Positions 8,313 to 17,134 of a stretch of 64,000 bases of DNA are shown here, one piece after another. The DNA is from Nocardia harenae NBRC 108248 (lineage in GTDB: Bacteria > Actinomycetota > Actinomycetes > Mycobacteriales > Mycobacteriaceae). Both the position numbers and the translations under genes were made by a program. The DNA lies in NCBI RefSeq assembly GCF_001612885.1, contig NZ_BDBH01000002.1, forward strand, positions 558,016 to 622,015, in the 5' to 3' direction. How positions within the stretch are numbered: position 1 is the stretch's first letter; each line of letters opens with the position of its first letter. The notes under the pieces are model-generated. The model searched no databases. It was not told the origin of the DNA and saw only the letters and a program-made list of their open reading frames with translations.

Positions 8313-9677
8313 ATGCCGAACGAGCGCCGGGTCACCCGCCGTGCGGCGCTCGCGACGGCGGTGCTGCTCCTCTGCGCCCTCACCCTGATACTCGGCTACC
8401 TGAACAAGGCCAGGTGCGCGGGCGCCCCGTTCCACCCGGACGGCCGCAGCGCGGTCTTCGACATGGCCAAGGACGCCGACGTCTGCTATTCCGACATCCA
8501 GTTCCTCTGGCTCGGCCGGGATATCGACAACCACGTCTTCCCGTACATCGACGGAACGATCACCCCGGACGGCGCGCTGATCGGCGGCGTCGTCGAGTAC
8601 CCGGTGCTGAGCGGGGTGCTCATGTGGCTGGGCGCGCTCCCGGCGCACAGCGATGCCGAATTCCTGCGCTGGTCGGCGCTGCTGCTCGCGCCGTTCGCGC
8701 TGCTCACGGCGTGGATGCTGGCCCGGCTCGCCGGCGGCGCCGCGCTGCTGTGGGCGATCGGCACTCCGCTGGTGCTCTACGCATTCCACAACTGGGAGCT
8801 GCCGGTGGTCTGCGCCGCGGTGGCGGCGGTGTACGTGGTGGCGGTGCCGCGCTGGTCGCTGCGTACCCGCGGGGTGGCGGCGGCGGTGCTGCTCGGGCTC
8901 GGCTTCTGTCTCAAGCTCTATCCGGGGATCTTCGTGCTCCCGCTCATGGCGTACGTGCTCACCGGCGGCGCCGAGCCGGACGGGAAACGCGATGTGCGCG
9001 GCGCGCTGCTCACCGGCGCCGCCGCGGCGGGCACGGTAATCCTGGTGAACCTGCCGTTCGCACTGGCCGGGTTCGAGGGCTGGCGGGCGTCCTTCGCCTT
9101 CCAGCAGCTGCGCCGCGCCGACATCACCACGAACTCGCTCTGGTACTGGGGGCTGCGCCCGCTCTATCCGGCGAGCGAAGCGGGCGAGGAGAACTTCCAG
9201 CACACCGTCTCGATCGCCTCGCCGCTGCTGATCCTGGTGTCGTTCGCGCTGGCGCTGTGGCTGGGGTGGCGGCGCGGGCGGAGTACCGGGGTGTACCCGT
9301 GGATCGGCGTGAGCGGCGCCATGCTCTGCGGTTTCCTGCTCTTCCACAAGGTGCACAGCCCGCAGTACACGCTCTGGCTCATCCCCTTCCTGGTGCTGCT
9401 GGTGGTGCCGTGGTGGCTGGTCGGCGCGTACCTGGTGGCGGATGTGGCGATCGGGGTCGGCGTCTTCCGCTACTTCTACGCGCTCGGCACCGGCGAGGGG
9501 GTCGAGCCGCTGGAGAACGTGGTGCAGTTCGGGGTCTGGGGGCGGGCGGTGCTGCTCGCGGTGTTCTTCGTGCTGTTCGTGCGGGCGGCGCAGCGCGACG
9601 ACCGGGTTACTTCCGCGCCTCGCGCCACTGCATCCCCCAGCCGTACGCCTCGTCCAGCGCCTGCTGGGCCCCGCTGA
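8313..9677 (+). CDS. GT87-family polytopic membrane glycosyltransferase (DUF2029)
   Basis: A 454-residue integral membrane protein with about 10 hydrophobic helices. It resembles polyprenyl-phosphomannose-dependent alpha-mannosyltransferases of mycobacteria. Supporting features are the early loop CYSDIQFLWLGRDI, EYPVLSGVLMWLG, the KLYPGIFVLPL segment and the late HKVHSPQYTLWLIP. It occupies the position of Rv0051 next to rpsF. The ATG at 8313 is chosen over an in-frame ATG at 8265 because the latter would put the hairpin inside the gene. The last 71 bp overlap the 3' end of a convergent TerD gene. A second GT87 gene lies at 24830-26587. Confidence 0.85.
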   Translation: MPNERRVTRRAALATAVLLLCALTLILGYLNKARCAGAPFHPDGRSAVFDMAKDADVCYSDIQFLWLGRDIDNHVFPYIDGTITPDGALIGGVVEYPVLSGVLMWLGALPAHSDAEFLRWSALLLAPFALLTAWMLARLAGGAALLWAIGTPLVLYAFHNWELPVVCAAVAAVYVVAVPRWSLRTRGVAAAVLLGLGFCLKLYPGIFVLPLMAYVLTGGAEPDGKRDVRGALLTGAAAAGTVILVNLPFALAGFEGWRASFAFQQLRRADITTNSLWYWGLRPLYPASEAGEENFQHTVSIASPLLILVSFALALWLGWRRGRSTGVYPWIGVSGAMLCGFLLFHKVHSPQYTLWLIPFLVLLVVPWWLVGAYLVADVAIGVGVFRYFYALGTGEGVEPLENVVQFGVWGRAVLLAVFFVLFVRAAQRDDRVTSAPRATASPSRTPRPAPAGPR

Positions 9678-10236
9678 TGTAGTTCACCTCGCGGCGCACC
9701 GAGATCCGGCCGCCGGTATTGCCGATCAGCGCGATGGCGCAGGAGCGGGCGCCGTTCACCGGGGAGTCGAGCAGCACCTCGATCTGCGGGCCGCTGGTGG
9801 GGACGAGCGTGACCACGCCGTCGGCGGCGGCCCAGTTCGGCACGCCCTCGTAGATGAGGGCGAAGATCAGCACCCGGCGGAACTGTTCGGGGCGGCCGAG
9901 ATCGATGCGCATGGTCTCGCCGCCGACCGAGCCGCCGCTGCGGTCGTCGCCGTCCAGCTCGATGAAGGGCGGGGAGCCGAGCGAGCCGTAGTTGTTGCCG
10001 AGCGCCTGCACCACGCCCTTGCTGCCGTCGGCGAGCTCGTAGAGGCAGCCGAGGTCGAGGTCGATCGAGCCGCCGCGCCGGAAGAGCCGGGGCTTGCCGC
10101 TGGTCCAGCGCAGGTTGACGCGCAGAACGCCCTGCGCTTCCCCCGGTTTGGCGAGGTCGACGCTCGGCGCCGCCTTCGAGAGTGTCACCTTGTTCAGGTC
10201 GACGCCGCCGGCTCCGGCCCGGTTGTCGGCCGCCAT
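9607..10236 (-). CDS. TerD-domain stress protein
   Basis: About 209 residues of one TerD-like beta-sandwich domain: LNKVTLSKAAPSVDL at the start, SIDLDLGCLYELADG in the middle, and MRIDLGRPEQFRRVLIF, IYEGVPNWA, RREVNYISG towards the end. TerD domains bind calcium and act in membrane-associated stress complexes. Two ATGs are possible; the one at 10236 sits 9 nt after GGAGG, whereas 10242 is too close. It is the last of three minus-strand Ter genes, separated from DUF475 by a strong terminator, so it probably has its own promoter. Its 3' end overlaps the convergent GT87 gene. Confidence 0.87.
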   Translation of the reverse strand: MAADNRAGAGGVDLNKVTLSKAAPSVDLAKPGEAQGVLRVNLRWTSGKPRLFRRGGSIDLDLGCLYELADGSKGVVQALGNNYGSLGSPPFIELDGDDRSGGSVGGETMRIDLGRPEQFRRVLIFALIYEGVPNWAAADGVVTLVPTSGPQIEVLLDSPVNGARSCAIALIGNTGGRISVRREVNYISGAQQALDEAYGWGMQWREARK

Positions 10237-10306
10237 CGCCATCCCCCTCCAACTCGACACGGTGGTCAGGTGGCACCGAGCCTAACGCGCGCGACCCCGG
10301 AAATGC

Positions 10307-10340
10307 CCGGAGCGGCAGCGAAAATTCGCTGCCGCTCCGG
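10307..10340 (-). terminator. Terminator hairpin downstream of the DUF475 gene
   Basis: A perfect inverted repeat (10307-10322 with 10325-10340, centred on AATT), 20 bp past the DUF475 stop and ahead of the next minus-strand TerD gene. Confidence 0.82.
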
Positions 10341-10359
10341 AGCGGGTACCGCGCGGTGC

Positions 10360-11496
10360 TCAGCCGACCGGGCTGGCCTCCCGCTCGTCCGGGGTCTCCG
10401 CGGCGGCCTTGCGGTTGCGCCGGATGCTGGACCAGAGCGCCGCGCCGATGAAGGCGACGCCGACCAGGCCGGTGATGATCTCGTTGATGTGCACGCCGAT
10501 CGAGACCAGCAGGATGGTGGCGAGCGCGCCGATCGCCCAGTGCGCGCCGTGCTCCAGGTACACGTACTCCGAGAGCGTGCCCTGCCGCACCAGGTAGACG
10601 GTGATCGACCGGACGAACATGGCGCCGATCAGGCCGAGGCCGAGCGCGATGATGATCGGGTCGGCGGTGATGGCGAAGGCGCCGATCACGCCGTCGAAGG
10701 AGAACGAGGCGTCCAGCACCTCCAGGTAGAGGAAGAGGAAGAAGCCGGCCTTGCCGGTGGCCTTGGCCAGGTCGGATGGGCCGGTGCGCTTGCCCTCCAG
10801 CTCCTTGCCCGCCTCGTCGAGGTTCTCTTCGAATTCCTCGGTGTGGAACATGGAGCCGAGGCCGTCGACGGCGATGTAGGTGATCATGCCGAGCAGCCCG
10901 GCCAGCAGCACGGTGGCGCGGTTGTCGTCGTCGGCGAGGAACTCGGCGGCGAGCACCAGCGCGATACCGGCGACCACGACCGAGAGCATGTCCAGCCTGC
11001 CCGCCTTGGCCAGCGGCTTCTCCAGCCAGCTCAGCCAGGTGATCTCGCGCTCGGCGAAGATGAAGTTCAGGAAGAGCAGCGCGAGGAACATGCCGCCGAA
11101 GGCCGCGATCTGCGGGTGCGCGTCGGTGATCAGGGTTTCGTAGCTCGGGCTGCCGTCCGGGAAGTAGGCGGCGTCGCCCTCCGGCGGGTTCAGCGCGAGG
11201 TCGAATGCCTGCACCGGATTCAGCCCGGCGGTGACCCAGATGATCGCCAGCGGGAAGAGCAGCCGCATGCCGAAGACGGCGATGAGGATGCCGACGGTGA
11301 GGAAGATCCGCTGCCAGAATTCACTCATCCGCCGCAGCACCGTGGCGTTGATGACGGCGTTGTCGAACGAGAGCGACACCTCGAGAATGCCGAGGATGGC
11401 GCAGAGGAAGAGTGCGGTCGGGCCTCCGTAGAGGAAGGCCACGACCAGTGAAAGCACTGTGACGAGGCCGGAGAGGCCGAATATGCGCAGGACCAC
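10360..11496 (-). CDS. DUF475 integral membrane protein (TerC-like)
   Basis: A 378-residue polytopic membrane protein of the DUF475/TerC-related group. Repeated hydrophobic helices carry the acidic segments LEVSLSFDNAVINATVL (early) and LEVLDASFSFDGVIGAF (late), the pair of SFDxxV motifs typical of TerC-like proteins. Such proteins are thought to move metal ions, and in Ter systems they anchor TerD proteins. The GTG at 11496 (LRIFGLSG onwards) follows GAAAGG and removes a non-hydrophobic 30-residue extension; the true start is uncertain. It lies 134 bp downstream of a TerD gene, with a hairpin between them. Confidence 0.85.
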   Translation of the reverse strand: MVLRIFGLSGLVTVLSLVVAFLYGGPTALFLCAILGILEVSLSFDNAVINATVLRRMSEFWQRIFLTVGILIAVFGMRLLFPLAIIWVTAGLNPVQAFDLALNPPEGDAAYFPDGSPSYETLITDAHPQIAAFGGMFLALLFLNFIFAEREITWLSWLEKPLAKAGRLDMLSVVVAGIALVLAAEFLADDDNRATVLLAGLLGMITYIAVDGLGSMFHTEEFEENLDEAGKELEGKRTGPSDLAKATGKAGFFLFLYLEVLDASFSFDGVIGAFAITADPIIIALGLGLIGAMFVRSITVYLVRQGTLSEYVYLEHGAHWAIGALATILLVSIGVHINEIITGLVGVAFIGAALWSSIRRNRKAAAETPDEREASPVG

Positions 11497-11590
11497 CGGA
11501 GGGACCTTTCGTTGTCGGGGCCGGACGTAGCCGCCGTCCAGCCTGGATGCGCGGGCGCGCGTTGTCCACCGGAGGCGGCCGGGCACGAGA

Positions 11591-11614
11591 AGGGGGCCCG
11601 TCCCCGGGCCCCCT
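11591..11614 (-). terminator. Terminator hairpin downstream of the TerD gene
   Basis: A perfect 10-bp G+C-rich stem (11591-11600 with 11605-11614) and 4-nt loop, 17 bp past the TerD stop. It may reduce read-through into DUF475. Confidence 0.75.
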
Positions 11615-11630
11615 CACACGCGGTCGTGCG

Positions 11631-12206
11631 TCAGACGTTCACGCCGTAGTCGCGCGCGATGCCGGACAGGCCGGAGGCGTAGCCCTGGCCGATGGCGCGG
11701 AACTTCCACTCGGCGCCGTTGCGGTACAGCTCGCCGAAGACCATGGCGGTCTCGGTGGAGGCGTCTTCGGTGAGGTCGTAGCGGGCGAGCTCCTCGCCGT
11801 TGCTGCGATCCGAGACCCGGATGTAGGCGTTGCGCACCTGGCCGAAGGACTGCTGGCGGGTCTCCGCGTCGTAGATCGAGACCGGGAAGACGATGCTCTC
11901 GATGGTCGCCGGGGTGTTGGCCAGGTCGACGTTGATGACCTCGTCGTCGCCCTCGCCCTCGCCGGTGCGGTTGTCGCCGGCGTGCTCGATCGCGCCCTCC
12001 GGGGACTTCAGGTTGTTGAAGAACACGAAGTGCTGGTCGGACACGACCTTCTTGTCCGCGCCGGTGGCGATCGCGCTGGCATCCAGGTCGAAGTCGGTGC
12101 CCGTGGTGGTCCGAACGTCCCAGCCGAGGCCGACCGCGACGGCCGTCAGGTTGGGGGCTGCCTTGCTCAGCGAAACGTTGCCGCCCTTGGACAAACTGAC
12201 ACCCAT
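11631..12206 (-). CDS. terD: TerD family protein (canonical, calcium-binding type)
   Basis: A 191-residue canonical TerD: MGVSLSKGGNVSLSKAAPNL, GLGWDVRTTTGTDFDLDASA (about 28-47), FFNNLKSPEGAIEHAGDNRTGEGEGDDE (about 63-90, the acidic Ca-binding stretch), then AMVFGELYRNGAEWKFRAIGQGY. Cytoplasmic or peripheral to the membrane. It is divergent from the plus-strand Ter biosynthetic operon; the 131 bp between 12207 and 12337 should hold both promoters. In this group TerD is linked to tellurite, oxidative and phage stress, but the direct function is unresolved. Confidence 0.95.
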   Translation of the reverse strand: MGVSLSKGGNVSLSKAAPNLTAVAVGLGWDVRTTTGTDFDLDASAIATGADKKVVSDQHFVFFNNLKSPEGAIEHAGDNRTGEGEGDDEVINVDLANTPATIESIVFPVSIYDAETRQQSFGQVRNAYIRVSDRSNGEELARYDLTEDASTETAMVFGELYRNGAEWKFRAIGQGYASGLSGIARDYGVNV

Positions 12207-12337
12207 GCGGGAATCCCTTTCGATGGTCGGTGTGTGGTCCCGACATGTCCGAATCGCCGGGTACGCCATACGACACTAGTAGGTTTCGGCGAACTTGCGT
12301 AGGAACCGGCGCTCAGGGGATCTCCTACGATCGGGGC

Positions 12338-13552
12338 GTGGCAGGGCGCAGGCGTGGATGGTTCCGATCGTCGGGGCGCGACGAGTGGATCGAGCAGGCT
12401 CGGGCCGGTGTGGTCGCGGCCTTCCTCGACATGGACCGACGGCAGAGCGCGGCCGATTCGGCGGTGCTCGCGGCCGCGGAGGTCCGGCCGGACGCGGCGC
12501 TCGCCCGGGCCTGGGAACCGGTCCGCAACCGCTGCTACGCGGCGGCCGGGGTGTATCTGGCCCTGAACGACGATCTGGAGGCGGCGGAGCGCGACGGCAC
12601 CCCGGTGCCGGGCGGCCCGCTCCGCGCCGAGCAGGTCACCAGGCAGCTCGCAGAGGCCGGGCGCGCGGTGGACGAGTTCTGGAACGCGCACCGGGCGCGG
12701 CTGGAGGACGCGGTCGCGGTGCTCGGCGCGGTGCCCCGGTTCGCCGAGGAGGTGCGGGCCGAGGCGGAGCGGGTGCTCACCGCCGCCGCGAGTTCGGAGT
12801 ACACCGGGTACCGCTCGATTCGCTCCGGGGTCGCCGCCGTCGATGAGGCGCTGCTCACACTGGCCGCGGCCACCGCCGAGGGGCCTGGCCGGGTGCGCGC
12901 CGCCGCCACCGCGCTGCGCGAGGTGACCGCGCTGCTGTCGGAAGCATTGGCGCAGGCCCCTTCTCGGCGCGGCGCCGCGGCCAATGCGATCGCCTCGGTG
13001 ACCACCCGCATCGCCGCGGTGCGGACCAGGGCTGAGGGGCTCGGCGCGGCCTACTCGGCGCTGCTGCGCGAGTTCAACGCTGCGAGTTCGGCCGATCTGA
13101 CCAACAATGAGCGGGAGAGCCAGCAGGCCGTCGCCGCCGCCGATTCCGCACTAGCGGGAGCGCGGGCCGCGGCGGCCGAGCACGATCCGGAGACCGCGCT
13201 TGAACTGACCACTTCCGCGCGCGCCAGCCTCGCGGCGGCCGAGCAGCAGGTCGATGCCGTCACCCGGCGACTCACCCTGCTGCGCGAGGTCGCCGCGCAC
13301 CCGAATATGAAGGCCGAGGCCGTACGATTCCGGCTGCGGGACGCGCAGATGCTCGCGGTGAGCCGGGGGCTCGTCGCCGAATGGGGTTCGGTACTCGATG
13401 CCCAGATCGACCGAATCGACCGCGCCGTCGCCGCCCTGACCGGTAGGCACCCGAACTATTGGGCATACGTCACAGAGCTCGACACCATCGCCGACTTCAT
13501 CGCGGGCGTGGTGGATCGAATGCGGAAAGAACCAGGACAACGACGAGGATGA
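12338..13552 (+). CDS. Alanine-rich helical/coiled-coil protein of the Ter operon
   Basis: About 404 residues, nearly all predicted helix, very rich in Ala, Glu and Arg (for example ERESQQAVAAADSALAGARA around residues 245-265), with no signal peptide or membrane segment. I recognise no catalytic motif. It is the first gene of the plus-strand operon and ends 13 bp before the HpcH/HpaI-type lyase, so it probably serves the same pathway, perhaps as a scaffold. The start is a GTG at 12338 with a weak ribosome site; earlier in-frame starts would invade the divergent terD promoter. Confidence 0.7.
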   Translation: MAGRRRGWFRSSGRDEWIEQARAGVVAAFLDMDRRQSAADSAVLAAAEVRPDAALARAWEPVRNRCYAAAGVYLALNDDLEAAERDGTPVPGGPLRAEQVTRQLAEAGRAVDEFWNAHRARLEDAVAVLGAVPRFAEEVRAEAERVLTAAASSEYTGYRSIRSGVAAVDEALLTLAAATAEGPGRVRAAATALREVTALLSEALAQAPSRRGAAANAIASVTTRIAAVRTRAEGLGAAYSALLREFNAASSADLTNNERESQQAVAAADSALAGARAAAAEHDPETALELTTSARASLAAAEQQVDAVTRRLTLLREVAAHPNMKAEAVRFRLRDAQMLAVSRGLVAEWGSVLDAQIDRIDRAVAALTGRHPNYWAYVTELDTIADFIAGVVDRMRKEPGQRRG

Positions 13553-13565
13553 GGACGGGGCCGCG

Positions 13566-14777
13566 ATGACCGCGAGCATTGCCGTCGCGCAGGAGGTCTC
13601 CCTGCGCAAACGGAAGCCGCTGTGCCATTTCCGGCAGCTGCCCGGCGGGCGGGCGCCGGAGCTGTTCCACCGGCGGCCGCAGCCGTTCGGCGACAGCGAC
13701 GAGCGGGAGCTGCTCGCCATCGCGCTCGGCGCGACGCTATATGTCCCGGCGACCAGGAACGATCTGGCCGCCACCATTCGGCGCCGGGCCGCGCGCGGCG
13801 TCTGCTCCATGGTGATCGACTTGGAGGACGCGGTCGCCGACCACGAGGTCGAGTGGGCGACGGTACAGGCGGTGGCGGTGCTCGACGAGCTCGCCGCCGA
13901 CCCGGACCCCAACCCGATGCTCTTCGTCCGGGTGCGCGACGCCGCCACCATCACCGAGATCGCGGAAGCGCTCGGCCCCGGCGCCGCCGTGCTCACCGGC
14001 TTCGTCTTCCCCAAGTTCGACAGCCGAAGCGGCCCCTCCTATTTCACCGCGCTGGCCGCGGCGACGCAGCGGCTCGGCCGCACCGTGTACGCCATGCCGG
14101 TGCTGGAGTCGGCGGCGCTGGTGCACCGGCAGACCAGGGACCTGGAGCTGGGCCGGATCGCGGAGCTGCTGGCCGCGCACCGGGAGCAGGTGCTCGCGGT
14201 GCGGGTCGGCGCCACCGACATGTGCGCCACCTTCGGCATCCGCCGCGACCGCGACCTCACCATCTACGACGTCCGGGTGGTCGCCGACGTGATCGCCGAC
14301 ATCGTGAACTACCTGGGCCGCGCGGACGGCTCCGGCTTCGTGATCACCGGCCCGGTCTGGGAGTACTTCGCCGACCACGAGCGAATGTTCCGGCCGCTGC
14401 TGCGCACCGCGCCGTTCGAGGAGTCGGACGCGGTGAAATTCCGCCAGTACCTGGTGAGCCGGGATCTGGACGGGCTGCTCAGGGAGATCACCCTGGACCG
14501 GGTCAACGGGATCCAGGGCAAGACGGTGATCCACCCGTCGCACGTGGCGGCGGTGCACGCGCTCTCGGTGGTGACGCACGAGGAGTACTCCGACGCGCTG
14601 GACATCCTGCGCGCCGACGTCGGCGGGGTCGCCGCCTCCGGCTACCGGAACAAGATGAACGAGATGCGCCCGCACCGCAGCTGGGCCAGGCAGACCGTGC
14701 TGCGCGCGCGGGTCTTCGGGGTGGCGAACAAGGGCGTCTCCTTCGTCGACCTGCTCACCGCGCTGGTGACGGAATGA
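13566..14777 (+). CDS. HpcH/HpaI aldolase/citrate lyase family C-C bond lyase (Ter-associated)
   Basis: A 403-residue TIM-barrel enzyme of the citrate-lyase beta-like family. Metal and substrate residues appear in SMVIDLEDAVADHE (about residues 81-94), LFVRVRDAATITEI, GFVFPKFDS, YAMPVLESAALVH and VRVGATDMCATFGIRRDRD (about 217-235). It likely cleaves or forms a C-C bond in a small metabolite. It belongs to the predicted Ter biosynthetic module described by Anantharaman, Iyer and Aravind (lyase, PRTase, StiP/PELOTA, HAD, sometimes ATP-grasp). Its stop overlaps the next start in ATGA, so translation is coupled. Confidence 0.85.
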   Translation: MTASIAVAQEVSLRKRKPLCHFRQLPGGRAPELFHRRPQPFGDSDERELLAIALGATLYVPATRNDLAATIRRRAARGVCSMVIDLEDAVADHEVEWATVQAVAVLDELAADPDPNPMLFVRVRDAATITEIAEALGPGAAVLTGFVFPKFDSRSGPSYFTALAAATQRLGRTVYAMPVLESAALVHRQTRDLELGRIAELLAAHREQVLAVRVGATDMCATFGIRRDRDLTIYDVRVVADVIADIVNYLGRADGSGFVITGPVWEYFADHERMFRPLLRTAPFEESDAVKFRQYLVSRDLDGLLREITLDRVNGIQGKTVIHPSHVAAVHALSVVTHEEYSDALDILRADVGGVAASGYRNKMNEMRPHRSWARQTVLRARVFGVANKGVSFVDLLTALVTE

Positions 14778-17134
14778 GCTGGGCGACCAGGGAGCTCGGT
14801 TTCGGTGTGCACCACGAGCGCGGTGCCGCGGCGCACCCGGGCACCGTGCCCGCGCTGATCGAGCCGGGGTTGCGCAGGGGCAACCCGCGCCGCGCCCACC
14901 TGCTGGTCTCCACCGTGCTCGGCAAGCACATCCCGACCGACCCCGCCGTCGTGCGCGGCGCCGGCGAGCGCCTCGGTGACCTGGTGCGCGAGCGGCTCGG
15001 CGAGAGCGACGCGGTGGTGCTCGGCTTCGCCGAGACCGCGACCGGGCTCGGGCACTGCGTCGCTACCCGGATCGGCGCCAGGTGCTACCTGCACTCCACC
15101 CGGCGCGCCGTGCCTGCCGCGCGGACGCTCGCCGGTTTCGAGGAGGGGCACTCGCACGCCACCTCGCACCTGCTGCAACCGGAGCCGGCCGCGGTCTTCG
15201 CCGACGGGCTGCCGCTGGTGCTGGTGGACGACGAGATCTCCACCGGGAAGACGGCACTGGAGGCGCTGCGGGCGCTGCACGCCTTCGCGCCGCGCAGGCA
15301 CTACGTGCTGGCCAGCCTGGTCGACATGCGCACCGCGGCGGACCGGGCGCTGGTCGAGGCAGCCGCCGCCGAGCTGGGCGCGCGGATCGACACCGTGTGC
15401 CTGGCGGCGGGGCGCGTCGAGTTGCCCGCCGACCTGCCCGAAGCGGTGACGGCGCTGCCCGAGCACCGGCTGAACCCGGTCGGCGCGCGGCGGGGTGCGG
15501 TGGCGCGGGTGCGGCTGCCGTGGCCCGCCGACGTTCCCGAGGGCGGGCGGCACGGGTTCCTGCGCGCCGATCAGCCCGGGTTCGAGCGGGCGCTGGCGGC
15601 GGCCGTGGCCGCGCTGCGGGAAGCGCTCGATCCGGCCCGCCCGGTCGTGGTGATCGGCCACGAGGAGCTCATGTACCTCCCGCTGCGGCTGGCCGGCGCG
15701 CTGGCAGCGGCGGGGACGCCCGCGCGATTCCAAACGACCACCCGCTCCCCGGCGTACGTCCTCGACGAGCCGGACTACCCGCTGCGCCGCGGCTTCCGGT
15801 TCACCGCGCCGGAGTCCGGCGACGACGCGCCGCGCTACCTCTACAACGCCGCGTGGCCCGGCGCCGATCCGCTGCTCGTGCTGGTGCTGGACGAACCCGC
15901 CGACACCACCGCGCTCAGCGCCGCGGGCGGGCTGCTCGACGTGCTCACCGCCGCCGGGGCGGACGTGCTGGTCGCGGTGGTTCCCGGCGCCGATCCGCGG
16001 CTGCTGCGCGCGGCCCGCGCGCTGCCGCAGCCGCTGTACGGCCCGGATTTCGGCTCCTACGCCGCCGACGAGGTGGCCTGGCTGCTGAAGGACCTCTCCG
16101 CGCTCGACCTGGAGGCCGATGTGGCCGAGCGGGAGCGCCGGATCCAGGCCGGGGTGGCGCACTACGCGGAGTCGCTGCCGATCGAGTTCCAGCCGGACGC
16201 CGACTACCGCGAGCTCTTCGACAAGGTGCTGGCGGAGAGCGCGGAGCGGCTCGCGCTCGCCGTCGGCACGGTGGCCGAGCTGGTGGTCGCCGAGCGTGGC
16301 GACGATGTCGTGCTCGCCTCGCTGGCCAGGGCGGGGACGCCGATCGGGATCCTCATGCGGCGCTGGCTGCGGCACCGGAGCCCGGCACTGGAGGTGCCGC
16401 ACTATGCCGTGTCCATCGTGCGCGATCGAGGCATCGACGCGGTGGCGCTGGACTACCTGGCGGCGCAGCACGACCCCGCCTCCGTGGTCTTCGTCGACGG
16501 CTGGACCGGCAAGGGCGCCATCGCCAGGGAGCTCACCGCCGCGCTGGACGCGTACCGCGCCGCGGGCGGCGCCCGCTTCGACGACGGGCTCGCGGTGCTC
16601 GCCGACCCGGGCCACTGCGTGCGCACCTTCGGCACCCGCGACGACTTCCTCATCGCCTCGGCCTGCCTGAACTCCACCGTCTCCGGGCTGGTCTCGCGGA
16701 CCGTGCTGAACGCCGAGCTCATCGGCGCGCGCGATTTCCACGGCGCCAAGTTCTACCGCGAGCTGGCCGCCGACGACGTCTCCGGGCGGCTGCTCGACAC
16801 CGTGACCGAGGCCTTCGACACCGTGCGCGACCGGGTGCCCGCGGCGGTCGCCGCGATCCGGGCGAGCGACCGCACCCCGACCTGGACCGGGTGGGCCTCG
16901 GTGGAGCGGGTGCGCGCCGAGTACGGCATCGGCACGGTGAACTTCGTCAAGCCGGGGGTCGGGGAGACCACCAGGGTGCTGCTGCGCCGGGTGCCGTGGC
17001 GGGTGCTGGTGCGCGAGGCCGACGCGCCGGAGCACGCGCACATCCGGATGCTGGCCGCCGCCAGGGGGGTTCCGGTGGAGGTCGTGCCCGAGCTGGCCTA
17101 TTCGTGTATGGGATTGATCAAGGACGTGCAGTGA
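14774..17134 (+). CDS. PRTase-TRSP-StiP-PELOTA fusion protein of the Ter biosynthetic operon
   Basis: A 786-residue multidomain protein. Residues 1-215 form a phosphoribosyltransferase with the PRPP loop LVLVDDEISTGKTAL (about 148-162). Residues about 240-415 form the TRSP domain, with IGHEELMYLPLRLAGAL and the eponymous TTTRSPAY (about 321-328). Residues about 420-690 resemble StiP-type putative cysteine peptidases (DFGSYAADEVAWLLKDLS, VVFVDGWTGKGAI, ACLNSTVSGLVSRTV with Cys631, DFHGAKFYREL). Residues about 700-786 are a PELOTA RNA-binding-like domain. These are often two separate genes; here they are one frame. It probably helps make a nucleoside-like compound. It overlaps both neighbours by 4 bp. 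Confidence 0.83.
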   Translation: MSWATRELGFGVHHERGAAAHPGTVPALIEPGLRRGNPRRAHLLVSTVLGKHIPTDPAVVRGAGERLGDLVRERLGESDAVVLGFAETATGLGHCVATRIGARCYLHSTRRAVPAARTLAGFEEGHSHATSHLLQPEPAAVFADGLPLVLVDDEISTGKTALEALRALHAFAPRRHYVLASLVDMRTAADRALVEAAAAELGARIDTVCLAAGRVELPADLPEAVTALPEHRLNPVGARRGAVARVRLPWPADVPEGGRHGFLRADQPGFERALAAAVAALREALDPARPVVVIGHEELMYLPLRLAGALAAAGTPARFQTTTRSPAYVLDEPDYPLRRGFRFTAPESGDDAPRYLYNAAWPGADPLLVLVLDEPADTTALSAAGGLLDVLTAAGADVLVAVVPGADPRLLRAARALPQPLYGPDFGSYAADEVAWLLKDLSALDLEADVAERERRIQAGVAHYAESLPIEFQPDADYRELFDKVLAESAERLALAVGTVAELVVAERGDDVVLASLARAGTPIGILMRRWLRHRSPALEVPHYAVSIVRDRGIDAVALDYLAAQHDPASVVFVDGWTGKGAIARELTAALDAYRAAGGARFDDGLAVLADPGHCVRTFGTRDDFLIASACLNSTVSGLVSRTVLNAELIGARDFHGAKFYRELAADDVSGRLLDTVTEAFDTVRDRVPAAVAAIRASDRTPTWTGWASVERVRAEYGIGTVNFVKPGVGETTRVLLRRVPWRVLVREADAPEHAHIRMLAAARGVPVEVVPELAYSCMGLIKDVQ

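Noticed and set aside
14642..17041. 799-codon minus-strand frame opposite the PRTase fusion
   Set aside because: An antisense artefact; the plus-strand gene has clear motifs and overlapping operon junctions.
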